DNA from: Streptomyces sp. CB02414
Lineage (GTDB): Bacteria; Actinomycetota; Actinomycetes; Streptomycetales; Streptomycetaceae
Length of the DNA: 64,000 nt
NCBI RefSeq assembly: GCF_001905385.1
Contig: NZ_LIPF01000002.1
Location: 620,001-684,000 of the forward strand
Direction: 5' to 3'
Numbering within the stretch: position 1 is the stretch's first letter; every line of letters begins with the position of its first letter. The notes beneath the pieces are model-generated. The model was given only the letters and a program-made list of their open reading frames with translations, had not been told where the DNA came from and did not search any database. Of this stretch, positions 55,793-64,000 are shown piece after piece. A program made the position numbers and the translations under genes.

Positions 55793-57151
55793 CTACCCCA
55801 GCGCCGACTTGACAGAATCCGCCAGCCGCCCCGCCACAGCCCGAGCCTGCTCGATATCCGCCGCCTCGACCATCACCCGCACGAGCGGCTCGGTCCCGGA
55901 GGGACGCAGCAGCACCCGCCCGGTGCTCCCCAGCTCCCGCTCGGCCTCGGAAACCGCGGTGGCCAGCTCGGCAGAGCTCGTCACCCGCGACTTGTCCACG
56001 TCCGGAACATTGATCAGCACCTGCGGCAGCCGCTCCATGACGGCCGCGAGATCCCGCAGCGTACGCCCGGTCTGCGCCACCCGCGCCGCCAGCATCAGAC
56101 CGGTCAGCGTGCCGTCGCCCGTCGTGGCGTGGTCGAGGATGATGACGTGCCCGGACTGCTCGCCGCCGAGGGCGTAGCCGTGCTCCTTCATCTCCTCCAG
56201 GACGTACCGGTCGCCGACGCCGGTCTGCGCGAACCGGATGCCCTCGCGCTCCATGGCCAGCTTGAAGCCCAGGTTGGACATGACGGTCGCGACGACAGTG
56301 TCGGACCGCAGCGCGTCCCGCTCCCGCATCGCCAGCGCGAGCACGGCGAGGATCTGGTCGCCGTCCACCTCCGCGCCGGTGTGGTCCACGGCCAGGCAGC
56401 GGTCGGCGTCGCCGTCGTGGGCGATGCCCAGGTCGGCGCCGTGCTCGACGACGGCGGCCTTGAGCAGGTCGAGGTGGGTGGAGCCGCAGCCGTCGTTGAT
56501 GTTGAGGCCGTCCGGCACGGCACCGATGGTGACGACCTCGGCGCCGGCCCGTGCGAACGCCTCGGGCGAGACCCGGTGGGCGGCGCCGTGCGCCTCGTCG
56601 AGGACGATCTTCAGCCCGTCGAGGCGGTTGGGCAGGACGCCGACGAGGTGGGCGACGTACTGGTCGAGCCCCTGGTCGTAGTCCCGCACCCGGCCGACAC
56701 CGGCGCCGGTCGGACGGTCCCAGGGGGCGCCGGTGCGGTGGTCGGCGTAGACGGACTCGATGCGGTCCTCCAGCTCGTCGGCGAGCTTGTGGCCGCCGCG
56801 GGCGAAGAACTTGATGCCGTTGTCGGGCATGGCGTTGTGGCTCGCGGACAGCATCACGCCGAGGTCGGCGCCGAGCGCACCGGTGAGGTGGGCGACCGCC
56901 GGCGTCGGCAGCACGCCGACGCGCAGCACGTCCACGCCGGCGCTGGCCAGGCCGGCGACCACGGCGGCCTCCAGGAACTCCCCGGAGGCGCGCGGATCCC
57001 GCCCGACCACGGCGGTCGGCCGGTGTCCGGCGAAGGTGCCCGCCTCGGCCAGTACGTGCGCCGCGGCGACGGAGAGACCGAGCGCCAGCTCTGCCGTCAG
57101 ATCCGCGTTGGCGACGCCGCGCACGCCGTCCGTGCCGAAGAGTCGTCCCAC
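55793..57151 (-). CDS. glmM: Phosphoglucosamine mutase
   Basis: 452 aa. It converts glucosamine 6-phosphate to glucosamine 1-phosphate for UDP-GlcNAc. [15 protein letters not shown] starts the family. The active-site phosphoserine loop is [18 protein letters not shown], the metal-binding loop is [16 protein letters not shown], the sugar-binding loop is GGEQSGHVI, and the phosphate-binding loop is [18 protein letters not shown]. The GTG at 57151 has AGGAGG. With glmS it completes two steps of amino-sugar supply in this window. Confidence 0.97.
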   Translation of the reverse strand: MGRLFGTDGVRGVANADLTAELALGLSVAAAHVLAEAGTFAGHRPTAVVGRDPRASGEFLEAAVVAGLASAGVDVLRVGVLPTPAVAHLTGALGADLGVMLSASHNAMPDNGIKFFARGGHKLADELEDRIESVYADHRTGAPWDRPTGAGVGRVRDYDQGLDQYVAHLVGVLPNRLDGLKIVLDEAHGAAHRVSPEAFARAGAEVVTIGAVPDGLNINDGCGSTHLDLLKAAVVEHGADLGIAHDGDADRCLAVDHTGAEVDGDQILAVLALAMRERDALRSDTVVATVMSNLGFKLAMEREGIRFAQTGVGDRYVLEEMKEHGYALGGEQSGHVIILDHATTGDGTLTGLMLAARVAQTGRTLRDLAAVMERLPQVLINVPDVDKSRVTSSAELATAVSEAERELGSTGRVLLRPSGTEPLVRVMVEAADIEQARAVAGRLADSVKSALG

Positions 57152-57302
57152 TTGTCCTCCTGAGGAAACGTCACGGACGGGAGCGCTGCCGGTGCGGCCC
57201 ACGCAGCGGGCTCCCGCCGTCCCGGGCGCACACCGCCCGGCATCCGATCACATGAACCTAAGAACGTCTTGTGCCGTTATACGCCCAACGGCCGGGATAA
57301 AC

Positions 57303-57342
57303 GAACGCCCCGGCAGCACAGTGGCGTGCCGCCGGGGCGTTC
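57303..57342. terminator. rplM-rpsI terminator
   Basis: GAACGCCCCGGC (57303-57314) pairs with GCCGGGGCGTTC (57331-57342), with GCAC/GTGC inside. It is 29 nt past the rpsI stop. Confidence 0.85.
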
Positions 57343-57371
57343 GGAGTACAGCCGGTACCAGCCGGTACGAC

Positions 57372-57884
57372 TTAGCGCTTGCTGTACTGCGGGGCCTTGC
57401 GGGCCTTCTTCAGACCGGCCTTCTTGCGCTCGACCGCACGGTCGTCACGCTTGAGGAAGCCGGCCTTCTTCAGCGGGCCGCGGTTGTTGTCGACGTCGGC
57501 CTCGTTCAGGGCGCGGGCGACACCGAGACGGAGCGCACCGGCCTGGCCGGAGACACCGCCACCGGCGATGCGGGCGACGACGTCGTAACGGTCGTCCAGC
57601 TCGAGCACCTTGAAGGGCTCGTTGACCTCCTGCTGGTGCACCTTGTTGGGGAAGTAGTCCTCAAGGGTGCGGCCGTTGATCTTCCACTTGCCGGTGCCCG
57701 GGACGATCCGGACACGGGCGATGGCGTTCTTGCGACGGCCCAGGCCGGCGGCCGGCTGGGGCTCGCCGAAGGCGGAGGCCATGGACTCCGAGGTGTACTC
57801 GCCCTCGACGGGGACCTCGGACTCGGTGGTGTAGCTGTCGATGTCGATCTCTTCGAGCGGCTGCTCGGCAGTGGTCTCGGCCAC
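57372..57884 (-). CDS. rpsI: 30S ribosomal protein S9
   Basis: 170 aa. The S9 core begins [32 protein letters not shown] and has [20 protein letters not shown], ending with the decoding-site tail [12 protein letters not shown] whose final Lys-Arg contacts P-site tRNA. A 45-residue acidic N-terminal extension is typical of Actinobacteria. Second gene of the rplM-rpsI operon (42-nt gap). Confidence 0.97.
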   Translation of the reverse strand: MAETTAEQPLEEIDIDSYTTESEVPVEGEYTSESMASAFGEPQPAAGLGRRKNAIARVRIVPGTGKWKINGRTLEDYFPNKVHQQEVNEPFKVLELDDRYDVVARIAGGGVSGQAGALRLGVARALNEADVDNNRGPLKKAGFLKRDDRAVERKKAGLKKARKAPQYSKR

Positions 57885-57926
57885 GATGCTCCTCAGATTC
57901 TCTTCAGTCTTAGGGGGTGGCCGGAC

Positions 57927-58370
57927 TTACTGCGCGACCTGGGTGATCTCGAACGGCTGCGGCTGCTGCGCGCCGTGCGGGTGCTGGTCACCCTTGTAGA
58001 CCTTCAGCTTCGAGAGCATCTGACGGCCCAGGGAGTTCTTGGGGAGCATGCCCTTGATGGCCTTCTCGACGGCCTTCTCCGGGTTCTTGTCCAGCAGCTC
58101 GTCGTAGCGCACCGAGCGGAGACCGCCCGGGTAGCCGGAGTGGCGGTACGCCATCTTCTGGGTCCGCTTGTTGCCGGAGAGGTGCACCTTGTCGGCGTTG
58201 ATGATGATGACGAAGTCACCAGCGTCGACGTGCGGCGCGTAGATCGGCTTGTGCTTGCCGCGCAGGAGGGTGGCGGCAGTGGTGGCGAGACGGCCCAGGA
58301 CGACGTCCTGAGCGTCGATGACGTGCCACTGGCGCGTCACATCGCCGGGCTTGGGGCTGTACGTACGCAC
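57927..58370 (-). CDS. rplM: 50S ribosomal protein L13
   Basis: 147 aa. [57 protein letters not shown] and [27 protein letters not shown] are the canonical L13 motifs. GTG start at 58370. First gene of the operon; an upstream region of about 200 nt may hold its promoter and any autoregulatory leader, but no structure was identified with confidence. Confidence 0.97.
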   Translation of the reverse strand: MRTYSPKPGDVTRQWHVIDAQDVVLGRLATTAATLLRGKHKPIYAPHVDAGDFVIIINADKVHLSGNKRTQKMAYRHSGYPGGLRSVRYDELLDKNPEKAVEKAIKGMLPKNSLGRQMLSKLKVYKGDQHPHGAQQPQPFEITQVAQ

Positions 58371-58577
58371 GGTTCGTAGCCTTCGCTTCTTCAGTGAGTG
58401 GTCCTGACATGGTCACCGAAGACGATCACGACAGCCCTGACCGCACCGCGGTGACGCAAACCGCGTGCTGGTCGCTGGTCATCGGTCCCGGTGGACCGGT
58501 GTAAGGGCCCCTCACGTGAGAATGAGCAAGCCAATACACATACGATTGTGCAGAGTACCCGGGGTGGCACAGCCTGG

Positions 58578-59789
58578 TCAAAACGGAGCCGCGGCGGCCC
58601 GCGCGCTCGTCGGCCCGGTCCCGGCGCGCACCTCATCGACTCCGTCTGCGGACGCCCGCCCCGCGCTCGACTGCCGGGCTACCGTCACCGCCAGCACACA
58701 CAGTGTGAACGCGTCCCGGAAGGCCCGCCGCTTCTCCGACTCCAGCCAGGGCCAGGTCACCCCCGGCACCTGCGGCACCAGGGAGATCCAGAACCAGACC
58801 ACGCGGGCCGCCGAACCGGCGTACGGCAGTCCGGCGAGCAGCAGCGGCAGGACGACCAGGAGGTAGTGGTCGTAGGAGGGCCGGGAGACGAGGAACGCCG
58901 CCAGCATCAGGCCCGCGCCGGTCTCCGCGAGCCGCAGCGGCCCGGGGTCGGCGCGGCGCCAGCGGACGTACGCGCACAGCACCCCGGCTCCGGCCGCCGC
59001 CACCGCCAGCGCCTGGGCGAGCGCCTCCGGCACCCCGAGCCGGGGCAGCACGGCCGCCGGGGACGCCTCGTACAGCCGGACGAAGCCGTCGTCGCCGTGC
59101 AGGAGGAAGGGCAGGGTGCGGGTGAAGAAGCCGGCCGGGTCGGGCATCAGCAGCGCCGCGGCGCCGGAGGCGAGCGCGGGCAGCGCCACGGCCGTCGCCA
59201 GCGCCCGCCACCGCCCGGCGAACACGAGGAGCAGGACGACGGGCGCGAGCAGCGGCTTGAGCGCCACCGCCGCGCCGATCACCACTCCGGCCGCCGTCCA
59301 CCGCCCCCGGCTCGCGAGCAGCAGGGCGAGCGGCAGGGCCACGGCCGCCGTAACCGTCCAGTTGCCGAGCCGCACCAGGTGCCCGAACGGCGCGAAGCCC
59401 GCCGCGAGCCCGGTGAGCCCCAGCACCGCGAGCCTGCTGCCGAGCGGCACCCGGTGCAGCCGCAGCGCGCACGCCCAGCCCGCCGCCAGCAGGGCGGTCA
59501 CCGCGCACGGCACCAGCCACCGCAGTACCGCACCGGGCAGCATCGCCTGCGGTGCGGCGGCCAGGACCGCGCTCGGGAGGTAGAGGAAGTGCGGATCGTC
59601 GTACGGGGAGCCGCCGGCCAGCCAGGTGCGGGCGGCCCGCACGACGATCGCGTTGTCCATCCCCCCGTCCGAGGTCACCCGCGCCGCGTGCCCCGCGCAC
59701 GCCGCCAGCACCGCCAGGAGCACCGCCCACAGCGGCCCGCCCGCCGGCCGCACCAACCACCCGGAGATGTCGCTTTTGCCCGTCCGCAT
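58578..59789 (-). CDS. Polytopic glycosyltransferase-87-like (DUF2029) membrane protein
   Basis: 403 aa, about ten hydrophobic helices. The N-terminal GGMDNAIVVRAARTWLAGGSPYDDPHFLYLPSAVLAAAPQAML contains the loop with the Asp residues and the YLP segment typical of GT-C/GT87 alpha-mannosyltransferase-like proteins using polyprenyl-phosphate sugars. LPFLLHGDDGFVRLYEASPAAVLPRLG and SRPSYDHYLLVVLPLLL follow. Likely transfers sugars to an extracytoplasmic lipid or polymer; acceptor unknown. Upstream of rplM on the same strand. Confidence 0.8.
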   Translation of the reverse strand: MRTGKSDISGWLVRPAGGPLWAVLLAVLAACAGHAARVTSDGGMDNAIVVRAARTWLAGGSPYDDPHFLYLPSAVLAAAPQAMLPGAVLRWLVPCAVTALLAAGWACALRLHRVPLGSRLAVLGLTGLAAGFAPFGHLVRLGNWTVTAAVALPLALLLASRGRWTAAGVVIGAAVALKPLLAPVVLLLVFAGRWRALATAVALPALASGAAALLMPDPAGFFTRTLPFLLHGDDGFVRLYEASPAAVLPRLGVPEALAQALAVAAAGAGVLCAYVRWRRADPGPLRLAETGAGLMLAAFLVSRPSYDHYLLVVLPLLLAGLPYAGSAARVVWFWISLVPQVPGVTWPWLESEKRRAFRDAFTLCVLAVTVARQSSAGRASADGVDEVRAGTGPTSARAAAAPF

Positions 59790-59850
59790 GGACGGAACGC
59801 TAGGTCCTGCGGGGCCTCCACAGCCGCACCAGCACGCCGCACGGCCCGTC

Positions 59851-59856
59851 TAAGAT
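59851..59856 (+). promoter_or_regulatory. Possible -10 of a leaderless transcript
   Basis: TAAGAT ends 7 nt before the ATG at 59864, predicting transcription from the A of the start codon. The -35 is weak. Confidence 0.4.
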
Positions 59857-59863
59857 GCCGCCC

Positions 59864-60760
59864 ATGAGCTTTGGGCAGGGGGGACCTCAGTCGCAGTGGG
59901 ATCCCTGGAAACCGCAATCGCAGCAGCCGTCCCAGCAGCCCTGGAACAGCGGCCAGGGCGACAACACCCCTGACTGGGCCGCCCTCGCCGAGGCCTCCGA
60001 GGCCCGCGCCAAGCGTCGCCGGCTGCTCTTCATCGGCGGCGGCGCCCTGGCCACCGTGGCGATCGCCAGTGCCGTCGCCGTGGCCGTCGTCTCGGCGAAC
60101 GGCTCCGGGCAGGCGTCGGACGGCCCCTCCTCGCAGCTGCCCGCGACGGCGGACATACCCAGCGCCTCGGCCACCGACCCGTCGTTCGCGCCGACCAGCG
60201 CCCCGCCGCCGCTGGACCCCAAGGACTTCATCTCCAGCGTCAAGAAGGACAAGGCCCCCCTCAGCCCCGACGCGCTCTTCCCCGGCACCCAGCTCACCAT
60301 GAGCGGGACGGTCTACAAGAAGGGCCCGACGGCGGACACCCGCACCTGCGGCTCCGCGGCCCAGAAGACGCTGCCGAAGGTCCTCACCGACAACGACTGC
60401 ACCCGCATGATGCGGGTCACCTACACCCAGGGCGACGTGGCGGTCACGGTCGGCGTAGCCGTCTTCGACACCGAGGCGCAGGCCGTCAAGGCCAAGCAGC
60501 AGGCCGACAAGAAGAGCATCATCCGCTCCCTGTCCGGCGGCGGCGTGAAGTCCTTCTGCACCGGCGCCGTCTGCCGCTCCACCACCAACTCCTACGGCCG
60601 CTACGCCTACTTCACCGTCGCCGGCTTCACCGACGGCAAGGACGTGACGGAGAAGACCACCGAGGTGTTCAAGGCCGGCGACGACCTGGCCGAGTTCGCC
60701 TTCCGCCAGATCCGCCGCCGCGGCGAGGCCCAGGCGTCGGAGGCGGCCCAGGCGGGCTGA
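59864..60760 (+). CDS. Uncharacterised single-pass membrane protein
   Basis: 298 aa from the ATG at 59864 (an ATG at 59855 is also possible). A cytoplasmic Gln/Pro/Trp-rich N-terminus (SQWDPWKPQSQQPSQQPWNSGQ) and ASEARAKRRR precede a transmembrane helix (LLFIGGGALATVAIASAVAVAVVSA, about 50-74). The extracellular domain follows a Ser/Pro/Ala linker and has two probable disulphide pairs (TCGSAAQKTL, NDCTRMMRV; FCTGAVCRS). YTQGDVAVTVGVAVFDTEAQAVKAKQQADKKSI resembles sensor-like domains of Streptomyces. Function unknown. Confidence 0.75.
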   Translation: MSFGQGGPQSQWDPWKPQSQQPSQQPWNSGQGDNTPDWAALAEASEARAKRRRLLFIGGGALATVAIASAVAVAVVSANGSGQASDGPSSQLPATADIPSASATDPSFAPTSAPPPLDPKDFISSVKKDKAPLSPDALFPGTQLTMSGTVYKKGPTADTRTCGSAAQKTLPKVLTDNDCTRMMRVTYTQGDVAVTVGVAVFDTEAQAVKAKQQADKKSIIRSLSGGGVKSFCTGAVCRSTTNSYGRYAYFTVAGFTDGKDVTEKTTEVFKAGDDLAEFAFRQIRRRGEAQASEAAQAG

Positions 60761-60771
60761 CCTCCGCCCGG

Positions 60772-62202
60772 TCAGTCACTCCCCGCGAGCGTGTTCACGT
60801 GACTCGTGCCCGCGGCGGCGTAGTCGGCGGCGGCCTTCGCCGCGTCGTCAGGGGCGACGGCCTGGCCGGACATGACGTAGACCCAGTCGACCTTCATCTC
60901 CCAGGAACGCTCCCCCTTGAAGGGAAGGTCGATGAACCAGTTGCTGAAGTTGATGCTCATCGGCTCGCGCGGGAGGTACTTCTTCCCACTGGTGAACAGC
61001 GTTTCGCCGTCCACCGAGTACGTGACCTTGCCGTCGGCCGCGGTCATGGCCAGGGTGTGCCAGCCGCCGAGCTTCCGCTGGTGGGGCTCGGTGACCCGGT
61101 CGCCCAGGTCGCTGCTGCGCCAGCTGGTGGTGTCGAGGATCGGGCCGTAGCGGCCCCAGCCGCCGTTCGCCATGTACTCGAAGTCGAGTTCGCTGTACTT
61201 CTTCGACCTGTGGTCCGGCGAGATGGCGAAGACGGACTGGGAAGCATGATCACCGTCCTCACCGGTCACCGGCTCGTCGGTGAAGTACACGCGGGCGACG
61301 AATGTGCCTTCGCGGAACACCGGGCGCGCGGTGTGGAATTCGGACTGCACCGTGCCCTTCTCGGTGCCGTCGGTACGGGCCTCCAGCCGCAGCGCCTGGC
61401 CGCCCTCACCCTTCTCGCCGGCGGGAAACGTGACCCCCTTCGCCGACCACGAGTCCTCGACGCCCGGGCCGCCCGCGCCGTCGCGCACCTCCCAGCCGTT
61501 GGCGGCGAGTGCCGGGTCCTCGGGGCCCGTGTAGGCGAAGTCGTCGAAGAGGAGGCCGTCGGGCGGCCGCACCGCTTCGGCGGGGGCTCCCGCGTTCGCG
61601 CGCTTCCCCGACCCCGTGGTCTCCCCCTGCGGTCCCTCGCCCCACACCTGGGCCCCGGCCAGGTAGGCGGTGACCCGCTCGGACTCCTGGTACGACGTCT
61701 TCTCCGCGTCGAACGAGTAGTCGTCCGCCTGGTCCAGCTTCTTGTCGTCGACGCGGTACAGCTGGAGCCCTATCGCCTGGGTCGTCCCACCGGGCTTCAG
61801 GGTGCCGGCCTCTCCCGTGAAGCCGATCTCCAGATAGCGGTCGGCCTTCGGACCGGCCTTCTGCGCGGGGGCCGTGTGCAGGGTGACCTTGGAGCAGTCG
61901 AGGGACGTCTGCACGCAGTTGGCCGCGAACTGGGCGCCGTCGTCGGCGGTGTAGTGGTACCGGACGGTGACGTCGGCGAGGTCGACCGCCTTGTCCGACG
62001 TATTGACGACTTCCAGCCACGGCCTGGCGGCGTCCGTCACCGTCGAACCTTCGGTGCGATAACGGACGGTCAGGGCGGTGGACTCCTCGTCCGACGGCCA
62101 CCATCGATAGGCGGCCGCACCGGCGGCGGCCAGAAGGACCACCACAAACATAATGATAAGGGCGCTTCGCCCTTTACCAGATGATTTACTGCGATGGGAC
62201 AC
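60772..62202 (-). CDS. Membrane-anchored CBM3-like plus GH16-like (lectin-fold) protein
   Basis: 476 aa. A basic N-terminus and a single hydrophobic segment (about 13-32) anchor it. A CBM3-like domain (about 43-188) starts LTVRYRTEGSTVTDAARPWLEVVNTSDKAVDLADVTVRYHY and ends ESERVTAYLAGAQVWGEGP. A concanavalin-A-like domain follows (about 215-450) with the glycoside-hydrolase-16 signature ELDFE (Glu338, Asp340, Glu342). Role: binding and perhaps cleaving a beta-glucan or related polymer. Divergent from the GT2 synthase across 337 bp, so a co-functioning glycan locus is likely. Confidence 0.85.
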   Translation of the reverse strand: MSHRSKSSGKGRSALIIMFVVVLLAAAGAAAYRWWPSDEESTALTVRYRTEGSTVTDAARPWLEVVNTSDKAVDLADVTVRYHYTADDGAQFAANCVQTSLDCSKVTLHTAPAQKAGPKADRYLEIGFTGEAGTLKPGGTTQAIGLQLYRVDDKKLDQADDYSFDAEKTSYQESERVTAYLAGAQVWGEGPQGETTGSGKRANAGAPAEAVRPPDGLLFDDFAYTGPEDPALAANGWEVRDGAGGPGVEDSWSAKGVTFPAGEKGEGGQALRLEARTDGTEKGTVQSEFHTARPVFREGTFVARVYFTDEPVTGEDGDHASQSVFAISPDHRSKKYSELDFEYMANGGWGRYGPILDTTSWRSSDLGDRVTEPHQRKLGGWHTLAMTAADGKVTYSVDGETLFTSGKKYLPREPMSINFSNWFIDLPFKGERSWEMKVDWVYVMSGQAVAPDDAAKAAADYAAAGTSHVNTLAGSD

Positions 62203-62539
62203 GGAATACCCCAGATTCGACGGCCGACTGTCGTGCGAATCTTAGGCACACGCTCACCTCACCCTCACAACCAACCCCATCCGGTCACTGGAGTGACCTT
62301 CATCACGCCGAAATAGCACAACCCCTGCCGTGATTGCCTGAATTGCTTGGGTTCACAAACCGATGAGGGATAACGGGGGACTAACGCCGTGTCCAATTTG
62401 CGTCGGATACCCCCACAAGTAGTGACCTGCTCAAGCACTCAGCAGTCGGACATGCTTGCGGTATCTTCACAAGCGCCTTCGCACTGCCCACACGGAGTGG
62501 GTGTGTCATCTCAAAAGAAAACAGGGTGGGGGGATCGCC
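62203..62539. other. Divergent intergenic region of the glycan locus
   Basis: A 337-bp non-coding region, unusually AT-rich for this genome. It must carry promoters for the GH16-like gene (minus) and the GT2 gene (plus). A possible plus-strand pair is TTGGGT with ATAACG 17 nt later (about 62348-62376), but this is weak. GGGTGGGGGG just before 62540 is the GT2 ribosome-binding site. No riboswitch was recognised. Confidence 0.5.
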
Positions 62540-63733
62540 TTGTCCGTCATCGACACGGGCCACGACCGGGCTGAGTCGCAGCCGGCGGCCCGGAGCCGTC
62601 ACCGAAGAGGCCGCGGTGGGGACGTCCGCGCAGCCCCCACCACGACCACGATGGTCTACGAGACCGTCGTCCTCGTTCCCGCGAGGAACGAGGAGGTCGG
62701 CGTCTTCACCTCTCTCGAGTCCCTGTCCCAGCAGACCCGCCGGCCCGACCTGATCGTCGTGGTGGTCAACAACTCCACCGACCGCACCGAGGACTACGCG
62801 CTCCAGTTCGCCGAGGACGAGAGCACGCCGCCGACCGTCGTGCTGAACTTCCCGGACAACCCCCACAAGAAGGCGGGCGCCCTCAACTACGGTCTGAGCT
62901 GGCTCAGGCAGGCCGTCGGCGGCCGTCTCAACGGCCGCGTGGGCCACATCCTCGTCATGGACGCCGACACCGAACTGCACTCCCGGTTCATCGAGCGCGC
63001 CCGCAACGTCATCTCGTCCGATCCCGAGATCGGCGGTGTCAGCGCGGCCTGCTTCGGCCGTACCGACCTGTGGCGCAGCCCCTGGCAGCGGTTCCTGCTC
63101 GGCATGCAGATCATCGAGTACGGCCGGGCGGCCAACTCGCGCTTCCGCAAGGACGTCCACACCATGTCGGGCGCCGGCTCCTTCTACCGTGCCGAGGCAC
63201 TGCAGGGCCTCATCGACTGGCGCGGCGAGGTGTTCTGGGAGGACCACCGCAACCTCGTCGAGGACTACGAGACCACGCTGGCCCTCAAGGAGTCCGGCTG
63301 GAAGGTCACGGCCAATCAGCTGTGCATCGCGTACACCGACCTCATGCCCACCCTGCGCGAGCTGATCCAGCAGCGCGAGCGGTGGAGCCGGGGCACCGTG
63401 GACGCACTGCGCCGCCGTGGCTGGACCAAGTTCACCTGGCACTCCATCATCACGATGGTCCTGGGCCTGTTCGGCTTCTCGTACATCTTCATCTGGGGCG
63501 CCCGGCAGCTCGTCGCCGCGGCCCAGTACAGCCTGAGCACCCACCCGCTGCTGTGGGCCCTGCTCGCCTTCTGGATCATCTATCCCGCGCTGCGGGTACG
63601 GACCCTGGGCTGGAAGGCGATGCTCGTCGAGGCCCTGCTCATCCCCGAGCTGGTCTACACCGTCGTACGGGCCTACTGGCTCGTGTCGTCCATCCTCAAG
63701 TCCTACGTGACGCGTGTGTCCGCCTGGAAGTAG
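62540..63733 (+). CDS. Processive family 2 glycosyltransferase (cellulose/hyaluronan-synthase-like)
   Basis: 397 aa from the TTG at 62540, chosen for its strong Shine-Dalgarno. The GT-A fold begins ETVVLVPARNEEVGVFTSLESL. The DxD (Asp141, Asp143 in MDADTEL), the acceptor/general-base ED (241-242 in NLVEDYETT), and the QxxRW motif (QQRERW, 277-282) mark a processive beta-glycan synthase. Three to four C-terminal transmembrane helices (SIITMVLGLFGFSYIFIWG onwards) would form the export channel; the usual N-terminal helices are missing, so a partner may be needed. The 68-aa membrane protein follows by 4 nt. Product unknown. Confidence 0.9.
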   Translation: MSVIDTGHDRAESQPAARSRHRRGRGGDVRAAPTTTTMVYETVVLVPARNEEVGVFTSLESLSQQTRRPDLIVVVVNNSTDRTEDYALQFAEDESTPPTVVLNFPDNPHKKAGALNYGLSWLRQAVGGRLNGRVGHILVMDADTELHSRFIERARNVISSDPEIGGVSAACFGRTDLWRSPWQRFLLGMQIIEYGRAANSRFRKDVHTMSGAGSFYRAEALQGLIDWRGEVFWEDHRNLVEDYETTLALKESGWKVTANQLCIAYTDLMPTLRELIQQRERWSRGTVDALRRRGWTKFTWHSIITMVLGLFGFSYIFIWGARQLVAAAQYSLSTHPLLWALLAFWIIYPALRVRTLGWKAMLVEALLIPELVYTVVRAYWLVSSILKSYVTRVSAWK

Positions 63734-63737
63734 AAGA

Positions 63738-63944
63738 ATGAACACCCTCAGAGGCCTCGGAGCCTGCGCGGTCCTCGCCGGCATCGCCTACACCGTCACG
63801 AAGGTCACCCAGGTCGAGATCGTCGTCCTCGGCTTCACGTGCCTGGCCGTCACCCTCACCCTGCTGGGCTGGATACTCTCCGTCAAGCGGAGCCGGCACG
63901 ACCGCCGGGCGGCCGGCGGCGGCAGGCGGGCACGCCGCTCCTGA
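63738..63944 (+). CDS. Small two-helix membrane protein of the GT2 locus
   Basis: 68 aa. Two hydrophobic helices (GLGACAVLAGIAYTV and VEIVVLGFTCLAVTLTLLGWIL) are followed by a very basic tail (VKRSRHDRRAAGGGRRARRS). Its ATG lies 4 nt after the GT2 stop, so it is translationally coupled. It may supply the N-terminal membrane helices missing from the synthase or act as a regulator. No family recognised. Confidence 0.75.
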   Translation: MNTLRGLGACAVLAGIAYTVTKVTQVEIVVLGFTCLAVTLTLLGWILSVKRSRHDRRAAGGGRRARRS

Positions 63945-63973
63945 CCGCACGCCGCACACGTACGAACGCCGGG

Positions 63974-64000
63974 GGCGCCGCACAGATCCTGTGCGGCGCC
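63974..64000. terminator. Terminator at the window edge
   Basis: GGCGCCGCACAG (63974-63985) pairs with CTGTGCGGCGCC (63989-64000) around a 3-nt loop, 29 nt past the small membrane protein stop. The stem may extend beyond the window. Confidence 0.85.

Noticed and set aside
58371-58577. Autoregulatory L13 leader RNA before rplM
   Set aside because: Some short complementary segments exist, but no structure convincing enough to annotate.

Overview
The window is very GC-rich with strong G/C third-codon bias and reads as core chromosome of a Streptomyces. Diagnostic genes are bldM, whiD, a five-member Ser/Thr kinase run, groES-groEL1 with CIRCE sites, and an AroQ chorismate mutase next to guaA. 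From guaB to rplM the order (guaB, ECF sigma factor, WhiB-family gene, groEL/groES, tsaD-rimI-tsaB-tsaE, alr, glmS, glmM, rpsI-rplM) is the ancestral actinobacterial arrangement also known from mycobacteria. No mobile element, CRISPR array, rRNA or tRNA gene is visible.

Layout. 0.4-5 kb: PPOX-fold protein, guaA, a leader peptide plus attenuator before chorismate mutase, a hairpin-rich non-coding stretch, and a sortase-anchored surface protein. 5-8.4 kb: GMC oxidoreductase and succinic semialdehyde dehydrogenase. 8.5-18 kb: five co-directional membrane Ser/Thr kinase genes, one a pseudokinase and one carrying a one-base frameshift. 18-24.2 kb: glpD, a nucleotide-sugar dehydrogenase lacking the usual catalytic Cys, a GuaB3-type protein and guaB. 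24.3-26.5 kb: developmental regulators (ShbA-type sigma factor, bldM with a consensus sigma-BldN promoter, whiD). 26.6-30.5 kb: LysR regulator, MOSC protein, SDR and an unknown gene. 30.6-32.9 kb: groEL1/groES. 33-40 kb: two translationally coupled polysaccharide deacetylases, a methyltransferase-like protein, an ECF42-type sigma factor with its DGPF partner, an LCP ligase and a LacI regulator. 40-47 kb: t6A modification cluster (tsaD, rimI, tsaB, tsaE), an iron-box small ORF, a hydrolase, alr and acpS. 47-58.4 kb: XRE-cupin regulator, NAD(P)HX repair enzyme, acyltransferase, glmS, lipoprotein, coaA, DUF389 membrane protein, glmM, rpsI and rplM. 58.5-64 kb: GT87-like membrane protein, an anchored protein, and a surface-glycan locus (CBM3/GH16-like protein divergent from a processive GT2 synthase with a small membrane protein).

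Functional themes are purine and aromatic amino-acid supply, amino-sugar and cell-wall precursor synthesis (glmS, glmM, alr, LCP), translation fidelity (t6A, ribosomal proteins), proteostasis and developmental control. The signals most worth following are the apparently leaderless Phe/Tyr leader peptide and attenuator before chorismate mutase, the pseudokinase inside the kinase array, the iron-box micro-ORF, and the GT2/GH16-CBM3 glycan locus. All coordinates and motifs were read by eye; no database search was run.
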